Source: Actinomycetota bacterium
GTDB taxonomy: Bacteria; Actinomycetota; Geothermincolia; Geothermincolales; RBG-13-55-18
Assembly: GCA_013178005.1 (NCBI GenBank)
Contig: JABLXL010000007.1
Coordinates: 21,788 to 85,787, forward strand
Direction of reading: 5' to 3'
DNA length: 64,000 bases
The position numbers were made by a program, and so were the translations under genes. Shown here one piece after another: positions 14,689 through 23,989 of the stretch. Position 1 is the stretch's first letter, and the number at the start of each line of letters is the position of its first letter. The notes beneath the pieces are model-generated. The model was not told where the DNA came from. It saw only the letters and a list, made by a program, of their open reading frames with translations, and searched no databases.

Positions 14689-17625
14689 TCAGGGGGCGTA
14701 AGTTATGTCCAGCCTAACCGTCACCACGTTGCCGGGCATGGCGGCGTCGCGGAACTGCACGAACACCCGACGCTTTCCCGGCGCTCCTTGCGCAAGGGAC
14801 CAGGGCATGTTGATAGCCTTTCCGTCCCTGCACGGCATCCACTCCGCTCCCGCGAAGTCGCGGCTGTTGGACACGCGGAAGTCCATGAGCCCGGCCCCGT
14901 CGTCGTGGGCGCGCAGGCTCAGGGAGACCTCGAGGTCGGTGGTTACGACGGCTCCTCCGTCGATCAGCGCCTCGTCCACCACCGGCTTTACCTTGTCGGT
15001 TCCCGCCACGTACACCCGCACCGGCACCGTGGCGCCGCCGGGGATGTCCGCCTTCACCGTCACCATCCGCAGCCCGGAATCGGTGTCGTACTGCTCCATG
15101 ATGGAGCCGTTCTGAACCCCGTAATATTTACCCCCCGAGAGCCTCTTCATGGGAAACTCGATGCGGCAGCCTAAGAGACTTAGCACCGCCCCCGGCTGGT
15201 TGAGGGTGTTTTTCACCTTGCAGGTCACGTCGCTGTGAGGCCCGGTCCCGTCCAGGGGCAGCGCCTTGTTGAAGGTTCCCTCCCCGTTCACTATGGGCGG
15301 GCGCGGATATGCGGGGTTGGCGGAGCCGTCCTGCTCCATCCACTGCAGCACCGGTCGGTTGGCGCGGTACTTAGTGTAGTCGTTCACCGCCCCAGCACCC
15401 ACCTGCAGTCCCGACCAACCCGGTATGGACCACTTATCGTCCGGGTCGCCGGAGGCTCCGGGGAAACCCCACCCGGTCAGCTCTCCGCCGGACGCGGTGA
15501 TGAGGCGGAAGCCGGCGTAGTCCTCGGAGGTCTTGTCCAGCAGAAGCGACTTCCCGTCCACGGGCGGCTCGGCGCCGCAGGTGTTGATGGAAACCAGCTG
15601 CCCGGTCGAATCCCCATACGGAGCCCAGTTAACGCGGTTGATCGCGTCGTTGTGGGTATGCCCGGAGGCCACGAAATCCACCTCGTGCTTGCGCAGCAGG
15701 CAAAGAAGGGCCTGCGATCCCTCTCCCTGCCCCGCCGGCATGGGGAGCAGGCCGAACTGGTTGGCGTTGTCATAGGCCTCGGGGGGAGAGCCCGCGGGGC
15801 GCAGGGGATCGTGGTGTATGAAGGCGCCCTTGAGCTCTTTTCCCTCCGCCTCGGCCCTGGCCAGCTCGGCCTCCACCCAGGCCAGCTGTCCCGTGAAACC
15901 GTCTCCGCCCGGGTCGTGCCCCCAGGGCCACGGCTGCCAGGCCCAGGGGTCGCCGCCGCCGCGGAGCTGGCCGTGCCACTTGTGGGGGAAGATGACCTTG
16001 ATGGGCAGGAATATATTGGTAAGGTCAACCAGGAAACCGTTGCGGTCATCATAGTCCTTGGCCATCTCGGGGTAGAGCCCGGTGGCTATGCCCCACACGA
16101 TGGGGTTAACGCCCTCGGGGTTGAAGGGATCCGGCCCGTCCGCGTCCGCCTTGTCCCAGTCCATGCTGTTGAGGGCCAGGAAGGCTGCGTCCCCGTATTC
16201 CCAGGAATAGTAAAGGGGTCCGAAGAGGTCCTGCCAGATCTCCTGGCCGTCGTCGCGGGCCAGGGCATGCCCGTCCCAGCAGTAGCTGTCGTGGTTTCCG
16301 GGCACGCAGAACACGGGCACGTTAAGCGCCAGCAGCTCGTCGTACCACCAGGTGTACTCGAAGCGGTACTCGCTGCCCAGCTCCCCGTTCACGTCCCCCC
16401 AGAGCCAGGTGTCCTTGGGATAGGTGCTGAAGTTCTTCTGGGCGAAGACGGAGTCGCCGGTGAAGACCACGAAGTCGGGGTCGATGAGGTTGATGGCCTG
16501 GAGCTCCTCCTGAAGGTAGATGGCCCCCTCGTTGGCCTTGCCGTCCTTGTCCAGGTCCATGGGGAAGCCCGGGTAACCCACGAAGGAGAGGTCGATGCGG
16601 CCGGGAGTTCCGGGGCGCGGTTCCCGCAACTCGAATGAATTGTAATCCAGGTTCAGCCCGTTCCTGATCTCGGGGCCGTAGACGTGGGTGTCGGTGATCT
16701 GGACGATCCTTATGTCCTCCCCGAACTCCTCTATCACCTGCACGGCATGGGGTTGCGCGTCCTCCACGCGAAACGCGGGGTCGGCGTCGGGCGCGACGCA
16801 GCGCACGTGCAGGTCGTAGAGGTCTAGGGGGACGCTGAGGGGTATCTCCACGGTGATGTGGTCCACCTCGAATCCCGCCTGCCCGAAGACCTCCGGCCAG
16901 CGCTTGCTCGGCCCCCTGCTTACCTCCTTCACGGCCAGGCGCCGCTTGTTGACCACCCGGTGCACGGGGTTGGTGTAGGTGCCGTACGAGGGACCCTCGT
17001 AACGGTACCAGGATGCCGGGGGGTCCTCCGCCGTGCCCGGCTCGGCGCTGCTGTAGTTCTGCACGTTGGCGGCCACGGAGGTGGTCAGCCAGACCTCCCA
17101 GTCCGCGGGATCGTCCACCTGCGAAAGCTCCGGCCTGGGCGAGCCCGCCACGCTCTTGCGCCAGTCCCACTCGATGACCAGATCCGATCCTCTTTCCCTT
17201 ATGGCAGGATATCCCAGGGTGGGATAGATGAGCTGGTTGATCCTCTTGGCGACCTCCGGCAGGGAGCCCGCCGGGTTGAATCCTTGCGCCTGGCCCAGCG
17301 CCCTGGAGGGCGCTGGGGCGGCCGCCGCCAACCCGCCCAGGATCAAAGCCAGGGAGGTAACCAGGATCGCAAGAGCCTTCGCGGCGGAGGCCCTTGAACC
17401 CGTGCGGTGACGGCTCGTGGATCTGGCGGCGCTCACAGCGCGCTTCTCCGCGCCCCCGGCAGGCCTCTCTCCTCCTCTCACGCCCCTCTCGCGACGCGGC
17501 GGGAAGTTCCCCGGCCCGGCCCGGCGCGTTTCCGCGCGCATGGCAATCGAACTCGACGAGCCGGAACCCACGTAACGGACATGATCTCTTGCGGGCCCGG
17601 AGCCCGCCCTCCCCCCAGGACGCAT
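14689..17625 (-). CDS. Secreted calcineurin-like metallophosphoesterase, multi-domain
   Basis: A 978-residue exported protein. About 80 Arg-rich residues precede a membrane or signal segment (about 83-104, ending near ALG). The metallophosphoesterase motifs are complete: TDTHV (about 311), TGDS (387), PGNHDSY (441), HHD (603) and SGHTHND (656), giving the two-metal site. The middle contains a long insertion between the GNHD and HHD motifs. The C-terminal 250 residues look like beta-rich binding domains. ATG 17625 is preceded by AAGGAG at about 9 bases. TATAAT lies 48 bases upstream. It is divergent from the multicopper oxidase gene. The phosphoester substrate cannot be predicted; extracellular phosphate scavenging or nucleotide hydrolysis are both possible. 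Confidence 0.88.
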   Translation of the reverse strand: MRPGGRAGSGPARDHVRYVGSGSSSSIAMRAETRRAGPGNFPPRRERGVRGGERPAGGAEKRAVSAARSTSRHRTGSRASAAKALAILVTSLALILGGLAAAAPAPSRALGQAQGFNPAGSLPEVAKRINQLIYPTLGYPAIRERGSDLVIEWDWRKSVAGSPRPELSQVDDPADWEVWLTTSVAANVQNYSSAEPGTAEDPPASWYRYEGPSYGTYTNPVHRVVNKRRLAVKEVSRGPSKRWPEVFGQAGFEVDHITVEIPLSVPLDLYDLHVRCVAPDADPAFRVEDAQPHAVQVIEEFGEDIRIVQITDTHVYGPEIRNGLNLDYNSFELREPRPGTPGRIDLSFVGYPGFPMDLDKDGKANEGAIYLQEELQAINLIDPDFVVFTGDSVFAQKNFSTYPKDTWLWGDVNGELGSEYRFEYTWWYDELLALNVPVFCVPGNHDSYCWDGHALARDDGQEIWQDLFGPLYYSWEYGDAAFLALNSMDWDKADADGPDPFNPEGVNPIVWGIATGLYPEMAKDYDDRNGFLVDLTNIFLPIKVIFPHKWHGQLRGGGDPWAWQPWPWGHDPGGDGFTGQLAWVEAELARAEAEGKELKGAFIHHDPLRPAGSPPEAYDNANQFGLLPMPAGQGEGSQALLCLLRKHEVDFVASGHTHNDAINRVNWAPYGDSTGQLVSINTCGAEPPVDGKSLLLDKTSEDYAGFRLITASGGELTGWGFPGASGDPDDKWSIPGWSGLQVGAGAVNDYTKYRANRPVLQWMEQDGSANPAYPRPPIVNGEGTFNKALPLDGTGPHSDVTCKVKNTLNQPGAVLSLLGCRIEFPMKRLSGGKYYGVQNGSIMEQYDTDSGLRMVTVKADIPGGATVPVRVYVAGTDKVKPVVDEALIDGGAVVTTDLEVSLSLRAHDDGAGLMDFRVSNSRDFAGAEWMPCRDGKAINMPWSLAQGAPGKRRVFVQFRDAAMPGNVVTVRLDITYAP

Positions 17626-17672
17626 CCCCCATCACTCCTTCGTCAGCCGGATCCTCCCTCAACCTGGATACC

Positions 17673-17678
17673 ATTATA
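17673..17678 (-). promoter_or_regulatory. -10 element for the phosphoesterase gene
   Basis: TATAAT on the minus strand at 17678-17673 gives a transcript start about 40 bases before the ATG at 17625. No good -35 is seen at 17 bases. Confidence 0.4.
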
Positions 17679-17945
17679 GTACAGACCGCCTTGGGCTGGT
17701 TACCGAATCCTCTTTACGCTCCGACCCTCGAACGACCCCGCACAGGGCTTCCGTATAAAGGGCGGCAGCGGAGAGACCGGAACCGTCATGGGCCGAAAGG
17801 ACACCTGCCCTCGGATACGTGAAGGCGGCTCCGTTAGAAACCCTCGCTCGCGGGAACAATGGGATTTCAACAGGTTACGAAACATCGGGGACGATACGGT
17901 TAGATCGTTCTTTTGAGCGCCCGGGAGCGAGCCAGCTTAGTTCGA

Positions 17946-17984
17946 ACCTCCGCTTTCGGGATGACTCGCGTAAAAAGCGGAGGT
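17946..17984 (+). promoter_or_regulatory. Hairpin sequestering the ribosome binding site of the multicopper oxidase gene
   Basis: ACCTCCGCTTT (17946-17956) pairs perfectly over 11 bp with AAAGCGGAGGT (17974-17984), leaving a 17-base loop. The 3' arm contains the GGAGG (17979-17983) that lies 6 bases before the ATG at 17990, so in the folded mRNA the ribosome site is fully hidden. Confidence 0.75.
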
Positions 17985-17989
17985 GCGAG

Positions 17990-20900
17990 ATGAGAATACA
18001 CAAGCTGGCGAGTTGGGTCTGCCTGCTGTTCGCGGCTACCCTTGTCCTGGGGCCGCTGCCCGCCCTTGCGGAAGGGCGGCGACGGAGCGGGGCCGCGGGG
18101 GATTCGGCGGATTTAACCTACCTCGCTCCGGAAGGGGCGCCGAACGTCACGGCCGCCGGCAGCTCGATCGCCGGGGCGCAACCAGCGGGAGCGCTTGAGA
18201 CGGACGTGGAGGCGGACGGATATAGCGCGGCCCAGACAACGCCGCCCGAACAACAGGCACGCATATCCCAGGAGGAACGCGAGGCGGCGGCGGACCGCGC
18301 CAAGGCAGCGGGGCTGGATTTCAAAGCCGCCATGAACGGAGACCATGTCCTCGATCCCAATGCCACACCACACTATTTCGGTCCCTATCCCAACTATGCC
18401 CTAAGCCCCCTTCCCGAGGCCGTCACGGAAACAAAGCTGGCGGAGTTCTATTTCGCCGAGGGCACCGCGCGTCCCGGTTTCGAGCCCTATATATGCATAC
18501 AGAACACCGGCGACAGCGTCGCGGACATCAAGGTCACCTACATGCTCGGGGACGGCAACACCCAGGAGCAGGCTTTCAGCGTCCTCGGAAATTCCCGTTT
18601 TACGGTGATCGTGAAGAGCCTGCTGGGCGAGGGAGAGGACGTCGCCCACGACTTCTCGGCCAAGGTGGAATGCACCAACGGCCGGTATATAGTGGCCGAG
18701 CGCCCCATGTACTTCAACTACAAGGGGGCCTGGACCGGGGGCCACGACGTGGTGGGCGCCACGGCCCCTGCACCGGCCTTCTACTTCGCCGAGGGCACCA
18801 CCCGCCCGAACTTCGAGCCCTACATCTGCATCCAGAACCCGGGGGACACGGACGCAGCGGTCACCATCACTTACATGCAGGGAGACGGCTCGGTGCAGCA
18901 GCAGTCCTTCGACGTCATGGGCAACTCCCGCTACACCGTCAACGTCAAGGATTTCCTGGGAGAGGGCGAGGACGCCTCCCACGATTTCTCTGCCAAGGTG
19001 GAATGCACCAACGGCCAGGACATCGTGGCCGAGCGCCCCATGTACTTCAACTACAAGGGGGCCTGGACCGGGGGCCACGACGTGGTGGGCGCCACGGCCC
19101 CCGCGCAGACGTTCTACTTCGCCGAGGGCACCACCCGCCCGGACTTCGACCCTTATATCTGCATTCAGAACCCGGGGGATGCGGACGCGGAGGTAACCAT
19201 CACCTACATGCTGGGGGACGGTTCACTGGCAACCCAGCTCCTGACCGTGCCCGCGCACTCACGCGCCACGGCGCAGCCGCGCGATAAGCTGGGCACCGGC
19301 GAGGACGTCGCCCACGATTTCTCGGCCAAGGTGGAATGCACCAACGGCCAGGACATCGTGGCCGAGCGCCCCATGTACTTCAACTACAAGGGGGCCTGGA
19401 CCGGGGGCCACGACGTGGTGGGCGCCACGGCCCCCAACACCGCTTACTATTTCGCCGAGGGCACCACGCGCTCCGATTTCGACCCCTACCTGTGCATCCA
19501 GAACCCCGGCCTCGTGGATGCCGAGGTGGCTATCACCTACATGAAAGGCGATGGCACTAACGCCGTCCAGAACGTGAAGGTTGGCAAGGGCTCGCGCGTC
19601 ACGGTCACGCCGCGGACTGTGCTGGGCACGGGCGAGGACATCGCCCACGACTTCTCCGCCGTGGTGGAATGCACCAACGGGCAACAGATCGTCGCAGAGC
19701 GCCCCATGTACTTCAACTACCAGGGGGCCTGGACGGGAGGGCACAACGTGGTGGGCTTCTCCTTCGAGACCGTGATCAGCGTCACCGAGGGCACGGGGAT
19801 GAGGAAGTTCGTGGATAAATTGCCCGGCATAGGCGCGGCCAATGCCAACAACCTGGGGCAATACGTCCCCGTGGCTGTGCCCGACAGGACAACCTACCCA
19901 GGATCGGACTATTACGAGATCGAGCTGGGCCAGTACACCGAGCAGCTCCATTCCGACCTGCCGCCCACCACCCTGCGGGGCTACCGGCAGACCAACACCA
20001 ACGACCCCAAGGTGAAGAAGTTCACTTACACGGGCCCCATGATCGTCGCCCAGAAGGATCGCCCGGTGCGCATAAAGTTCACCAACAACCTGCCCACGGG
20101 AGAGGGCGGGGATCTTTTCCTGCCCGTGGATCCCACGGTGATGGGGGCGGGGATGGGACCCGATGGCATGAGCATGTACACCGAGAACCGCGCCACCATC
20201 CACCTGCACGGCGGCTATACGCCCTGGATCAGCGACGGCACCCCCCACCAGTGGATAACCCCCGCGGGGGAGAGCACCCCTTATCCCAAGGGCGTCAGCG
20301 TGCAGTACGTGCCCGACATGTGGTTCGACGCCGGTGGCAACCCGGTGCCGGAGGGCACGCCGGGGGCCTCAAACGACCCTGGCCCGGGCTCCATGACCTT
20401 CTACTACACCAACCAGCAGAGCGCGCGCCTGATGTTCTACCATGACCACGCCTTCGGCATAACGCGTCTTAACGTTTACGCAGGCGAGGCCTCTCTCTAC
20501 ATGCTGCAGGACCCCGTGGAGCAGGACCTGGTGAACCAGGGGATCATACCCAAGGACCAGATACCCCTCATGGTGCAGGACAAGACCTTCGTGCCCGACG
20601 ACATGCAGCTCGCCATGCAGGACCCCACCTGGAACAAAGAGAAGTGGGGCGGGAAGGGCAACCTCTGGCTGCCCCATGTATATATGCCGAACCAGAACCC
20701 CGCCGACCCAGGTGGGCTCAACGCCTTCGGACGCTGGTCCTACGGGCCTTGGTTCTGGCCGCCCACGCAGAACATCGCCCACGGGCCGGTGCCCAACCCC
20801 TACTACGACCCGGTTAACGCGCCCTGGGAGCCTCCCGAGATACCAGGGACCCCCAACCCCTCCATGGCCATGGAATCCTTTATGGACACCCCGGTGGTCA

Positions 20901-23536
20901 ACGGCACCGCCTATCCTTACCTGGAGGTGAGCCCGAAGGCCTACCGACTGCGCATCCTCAACGCCGCCGACGACCGCTTCTTCAACCTCCAGCTCTACCA
21001 GGCGGACCCGGACGCCATCACCCCGGACGGAAGGACCGGCACCGAGGTGCGGATGGTCCCCGCCGTGCCGACCCCCGGATACCCGGAGGGATGGCCGACG
21101 GACGGCAGGGAAGGCGGCGTGCCCGACCCCGCACTGGCCGGACCCGAGATGATACAGATCGGCAACGAAGGCGGTTTTCTGCCCGCCCCGGTGGTGCTAC
21201 CAAATCTCCCCGTCGACTGGAACACCGACCCCACCACCTTCAACGCGGGCAACGTCAGCCAGGGAACCCTCATCCTGGGGCCTGCGGAGCGGGCCGACGT
21301 CATCGTGGACTTCTCGCAGTACGCGGGCAAGACCCTCATCCTCTACAACGACGCCCCCGCAGCTTTCCCGGCGCGCGACCCGCGTTACGACTACTACACC
21401 GGCGCCCCGGACCTCACCGATACCGGGGGCGCGCCCACCCCCCTCGCGGGATACGGCCCCAACATCCGCACGGTCATGCAGATAAGGGTGGCGGATTCCA
21501 AGCCGGCGCCGGCCTTCGACCTGGCGAGGCTCGAGGCGGCTTTCGCCTCCACCGCCACCAGACAAGGCGCCTTCGCCGCGTCCCAGGAGCCCATCATCGT
21601 GCCCAGCGCCGCCTACAACTCGGCTTACAACAAGTCCTTTCCCGAGGACCCCTACGCGCGCATCTACGACACGTCGCTCACCTTCTTCAACGGCCCGCTG
21701 CCAGGCCTGAAGCTGACCAGCGGGGGCAGCGGCTACACCTCGGCTCCCACCGTGACCATCACGGGCGGGGGCGGCACCGGCGCCACCGGTGAGACCCAGA
21801 TATCTGGTGTCACGGACGTCACCCTGACCAGCGGCGGAGCCGGATATACCTCCACTCCCGCGGTGGTCTTCACCGGCGGGGGCGGCAACGGGGCCGCGGC
21901 GTCCGCGCAGGTCTCAGGCGTGACCTCCATCACGGTCACCAACGGAGGCGGGGGATACACCTCGCCGCCCATCGTGCAGATCACCGGCGGGGGCGGCTCG
22001 GGCGCGACCGCGGAGGCACAGATCTCCGGCGTGACCGCCATCAACGTCACCGACGGCGGCATGGGATACACTGTGCCTCCAGATGTAACGCTGGTGGGAG
22101 GCGGCGGGAAGGGAGCCACCGCCACCGCGGTCATCGCCGGCGGATCCGTAGTCGCGGTCAACGTGACCAACGGCGGCAGCGGTTACACCAGCCCGCCCAG
22201 CGTGGTATTCAGCGGCGGAGACGGCATGGGCGCCATGGCCATGGCCGAGATACAGCTCGGCGCGGTCACAGGGATCGTGCTCACCAACGGGGGCAGCGGC
22301 TACACCGACAACCCCGACGTTACCCTGCTCAGCGGAGGCGGGGTGGGCGCGGCGGCCACGGCCACGGCGGCGCCGGGCGAGGTCACAGGCATCGTGCTCA
22401 CCGACGGCGGCTCGGGATATACCTCGCCGCCCACTGTCACCTTCACCGGCGGCGGGGGCGCGGGCGCCACCGCCACCGCAACGGTGCAGCCGGGCTCGGT
22501 CACCGGTATCAAGCTGACCAGCGGCGGCAGCGGCTACGTCTCCGCCCCGACCGTTGCCCTCTCGGGGGGAGGCGGCACCGGCGCTTCGGCCGAGGCGGTG
22601 GGAATTACCATTCCTTTCCAGGCCAAGGCCATCCAGGACGAAATGGGCGAGGCATATGACACGGAGTACGGCAGGATGAGCGGGTTCCTGGGCCTGGAGC
22701 TCTCCAACCTCGGCGGTCTGAACCGCGGGTTCATCCTCTACCCCTTCCTGTCTCCGCCCGTGGACATCCTCGTGGACAACCTGAGCGTCTCGCAGCCGGT
22801 CGCGGGGGACAACACCCAGATCTGGAAGATCACCCATAACGGCGTGGACACCCACACCCTGCACTGGCACCTGGTCAACGTGCAGGTCATCAACCGCGTG
22901 GCATGGGACAATATCATCATCCCGCCCGACCCCAACGAGCTGGGATGGAAGGAAACGGTGAGGGTGAACCCCCTCGAGGACATCATCGTCGCCATCAGGC
23001 CGGTGGCACCTGACCTGCCCTTCGAGGTCCCCAACAGCATACGCCCCATCGATCCCACTATGCCGCTGGGCAGCACCCTGCGGGGAGGTCCAGGTGGGCT
23101 CTTCGATACCAACGCCAACCCGGTGGTCATCACCAACGAGCTGGTCAACTTCGGCTGGGAGTACGTGCTCCACTGCCACCTGCTCTCCCACGAGGAGATG
23201 GACATGATGCACGCCATGCCCTTCGCTACGGCGCCTCGGGCGCCCACTGATCTCACCGCCACGGTTGACGCATCCGGGGTGATCCTGGCGTGGAGCGACA
23301 ACTCGGTGGCTGAGACGAGCTACGTGGTCGAATGGGCAGAGGATCAGGGAGGTCCATGGAACGTGCTGGCCGAGTTGCCGGCAAACACCGTCACCTACAC
23401 CGACACTTCCACCTTTACCGGAACCAGGTACTACCGCGTCTTCGCGAGAAACACGGTGGGGAGCTTGGTGCCCGCCTTCCCGACCGCGAACGCCGACTCG
23501 GCGACCTCGAACACGGCCAGCGCAACGCTGCTCTGA
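17990..23536 (+). CDS. Giant secreted multicopper oxidase with DUF5719 repeats, inserted glycine-rich repeats and FnIII domain
   Basis: 1848 residues with a signal peptide (1-29, cut near ALAEG). Residues about 153-593 hold four DUF5719-type repeats of about 110 residues (YFAEGTxRPxFxPYICIQNPGD ... AERPMYFNYKGAW); their DNA is partly near-identical. A multicopper oxidase follows: IHLHGG near 738, YHDHAFG near 817, HTLHWHLVNVQ near 1622 and HCHLLSHEEMDMM near 1727, so type 1 and trinuclear copper ligands are all present. Between the second and third motifs, residues about 1239-1537 consist of eight 37-39-residue repeats (GGSGYTSAPTVTITGGGGTGA type). A fibronectin III-like domain ends the protein. 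The closest layout among known families is CotA/bilirubin-oxidase or Mn-oxidase. ATG 17990 has GGAGG at 6 bases, inside a hairpin. Substrate unknown; metal or phenol oxidation is inference. Confidence 0.93.
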   Translation: MRIHKLASWVCLLFAATLVLGPLPALAEGRRRSGAAGDSADLTYLAPEGAPNVTAAGSSIAGAQPAGALETDVEADGYSAAQTTPPEQQARISQEEREAAADRAKAAGLDFKAAMNGDHVLDPNATPHYFGPYPNYALSPLPEAVTETKLAEFYFAEGTARPGFEPYICIQNTGDSVADIKVTYMLGDGNTQEQAFSVLGNSRFTVIVKSLLGEGEDVAHDFSAKVECTNGRYIVAERPMYFNYKGAWTGGHDVVGATAPAPAFYFAEGTTRPNFEPYICIQNPGDTDAAVTITYMQGDGSVQQQSFDVMGNSRYTVNVKDFLGEGEDASHDFSAKVECTNGQDIVAERPMYFNYKGAWTGGHDVVGATAPAQTFYFAEGTTRPDFDPYICIQNPGDADAEVTITYMLGDGSLATQLLTVPAHSRATAQPRDKLGTGEDVAHDFSAKVECTNGQDIVAERPMYFNYKGAWTGGHDVVGATAPNTAYYFAEGTTRSDFDPYLCIQNPGLVDAEVAITYMKGDGTNAVQNVKVGKGSRVTVTPRTVLGTGEDIAHDFSAVVECTNGQQIVAERPMYFNYQGAWTGGHNVVGFSFETVISVTEGTGMRKFVDKLPGIGAANANNLGQYVPVAVPDRTTYPGSDYYEIELGQYTEQLHSDLPPTTLRGYRQTNTNDPKVKKFTYTGPMIVAQKDRPVRIKFTNNLPTGEGGDLFLPVDPTVMGAGMGPDGMSMYTENRATIHLHGGYTPWISDGTPHQWITPAGESTPYPKGVSVQYVPDMWFDAGGNPVPEGTPGASNDPGPGSMTFYYTNQQSARLMFYHDHAFGITRLNVYAGEASLYMLQDPVEQDLVNQGIIPKDQIPLMVQDKTFVPDDMQLAMQDPTWNKEKWGGKGNLWLPHVYMPNQNPADPGGLNAFGRWSYGPWFWPPTQNIAHGPVPNPYYDPVNAPWEPPEIPGTPNPSMAMESFMDTPVVNGTAYPYLEVSPKAYRLRILNAADDRFFNLQLYQADPDAITPDGRTGTEVRMVPAVPTPGYPEGWPTDGREGGVPDPALAGPEMIQIGNEGGFLPAPVVLPNLPVDWNTDPTTFNAGNVSQGTLILGPAERADVIVDFSQYAGKTLILYNDAPAAFPARDPRYDYYTGAPDLTDTGGAPTPLAGYGPNIRTVMQIRVADSKPAPAFDLARLEAAFASTATRQGAFAASQEPIIVPSAAYNSAYNKSFPEDPYARIYDTSLTFFNGPLPGLKLTSGGSGYTSAPTVTITGGGGTGATGETQISGVTDVTLTSGGAGYTSTPAVVFTGGGGNGAAASAQVSGVTSITVTNGGGGYTSPPIVQITGGGGSGATAEAQISGVTAINVTDGGMGYTVPPDVTLVGGGGKGATATAVIAGGSVVAVNVTNGGSGYTSPPSVVFSGGDGMGAMAMAEIQLGAVTGIVLTNGGSGYTDNPDVTLLSGGGVGAAATATAAPGEVTGIVLTDGGSGYTSPPTVTFTGGGGAGATATATVQPGSVTGIKLTSGGSGYVSAPTVALSGGGGTGASAEAVGITIPFQAKAIQDEMGEAYDTEYGRMSGFLGLELSNLGGLNRGFILYPFLSPPVDILVDNLSVSQPVAGDNTQIWKITHNGVDTHTLHWHLVNVQVINRVAWDNIIIPPDPNELGWKETVRVNPLEDIIVAIRPVAPDLPFEVPNSIRPIDPTMPLGSTLRGGPGGLFDTNANPVVITNELVNFGWEYVLHCHLLSHEEMDMMHAMPFATAPRAPTDLTATVDASGVILAWSDNSVAETSYVVEWAEDQGGPWNVLAELPANTVTYTDTSTFTGTRYYRVFARNTVGSLVPAFPTANADSATSNTASATLL

Positions 23537-23556
23537 GATATACGACCAACGGTACA

Positions 23557-23586
23557 GGATACCCGCTCCAAAAGGGGCGGGTATCC
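23557..23586 (+). terminator. Terminator after the multicopper oxidase gene
   Basis: GGATACCCGC (23557-23566) pairs perfectly with GCGGGTATCC (23577-23586); three inner pairs leave an AAAA tetraloop, a 13-bp stem in all. There is no strong T-run. A second stem, GCATGCCTG / CAGGCATGC, follows near 23600-23633. Confidence 0.65.
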
Positions 23587-23989
23587 GCTTTCAGCGCGGG
23601 CATGCCTGTTCCCCGTTGAAGGTCCAGGCATGCATTTCCTGAAGGTCTATTAAGGAGCCGATCGATTATCGCAGGATAGTCCCGCGGCGGGCGCCGCCAT
23701 GCCCAACCTTGCGACGTCCGGGTAAGATTGCTATACGATCGAGGCCCCCCTGCATGCCGTGAAGCGGAGGCACGCCCTGTATGAGGAGCAGATGCCTCGC
23801 ACGACCATCGGCGGCTTATCTTCCGTCAAGAAAGAGCCGGTCGGCCCCGGCCGGGATCACGCTCTCTCCCGCCAACCACCCCATAGCCGGGATTTGGATA
23901 TGGCGGGGGTCATGTTCCCGTCAGCGCCACGGGTTATACTGGCTGAAGCGATGCTCGCAACACCTGCCATCGCGAACGGAGGGTGTCGT

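Noticed and set aside
12878..16638. Long plus-strand open frames (408 and 467 codons)
   Set aside because: Antisense shadows of the DUF362-DUF5719 and phosphoesterase genes; no motifs, no ribosome sites.
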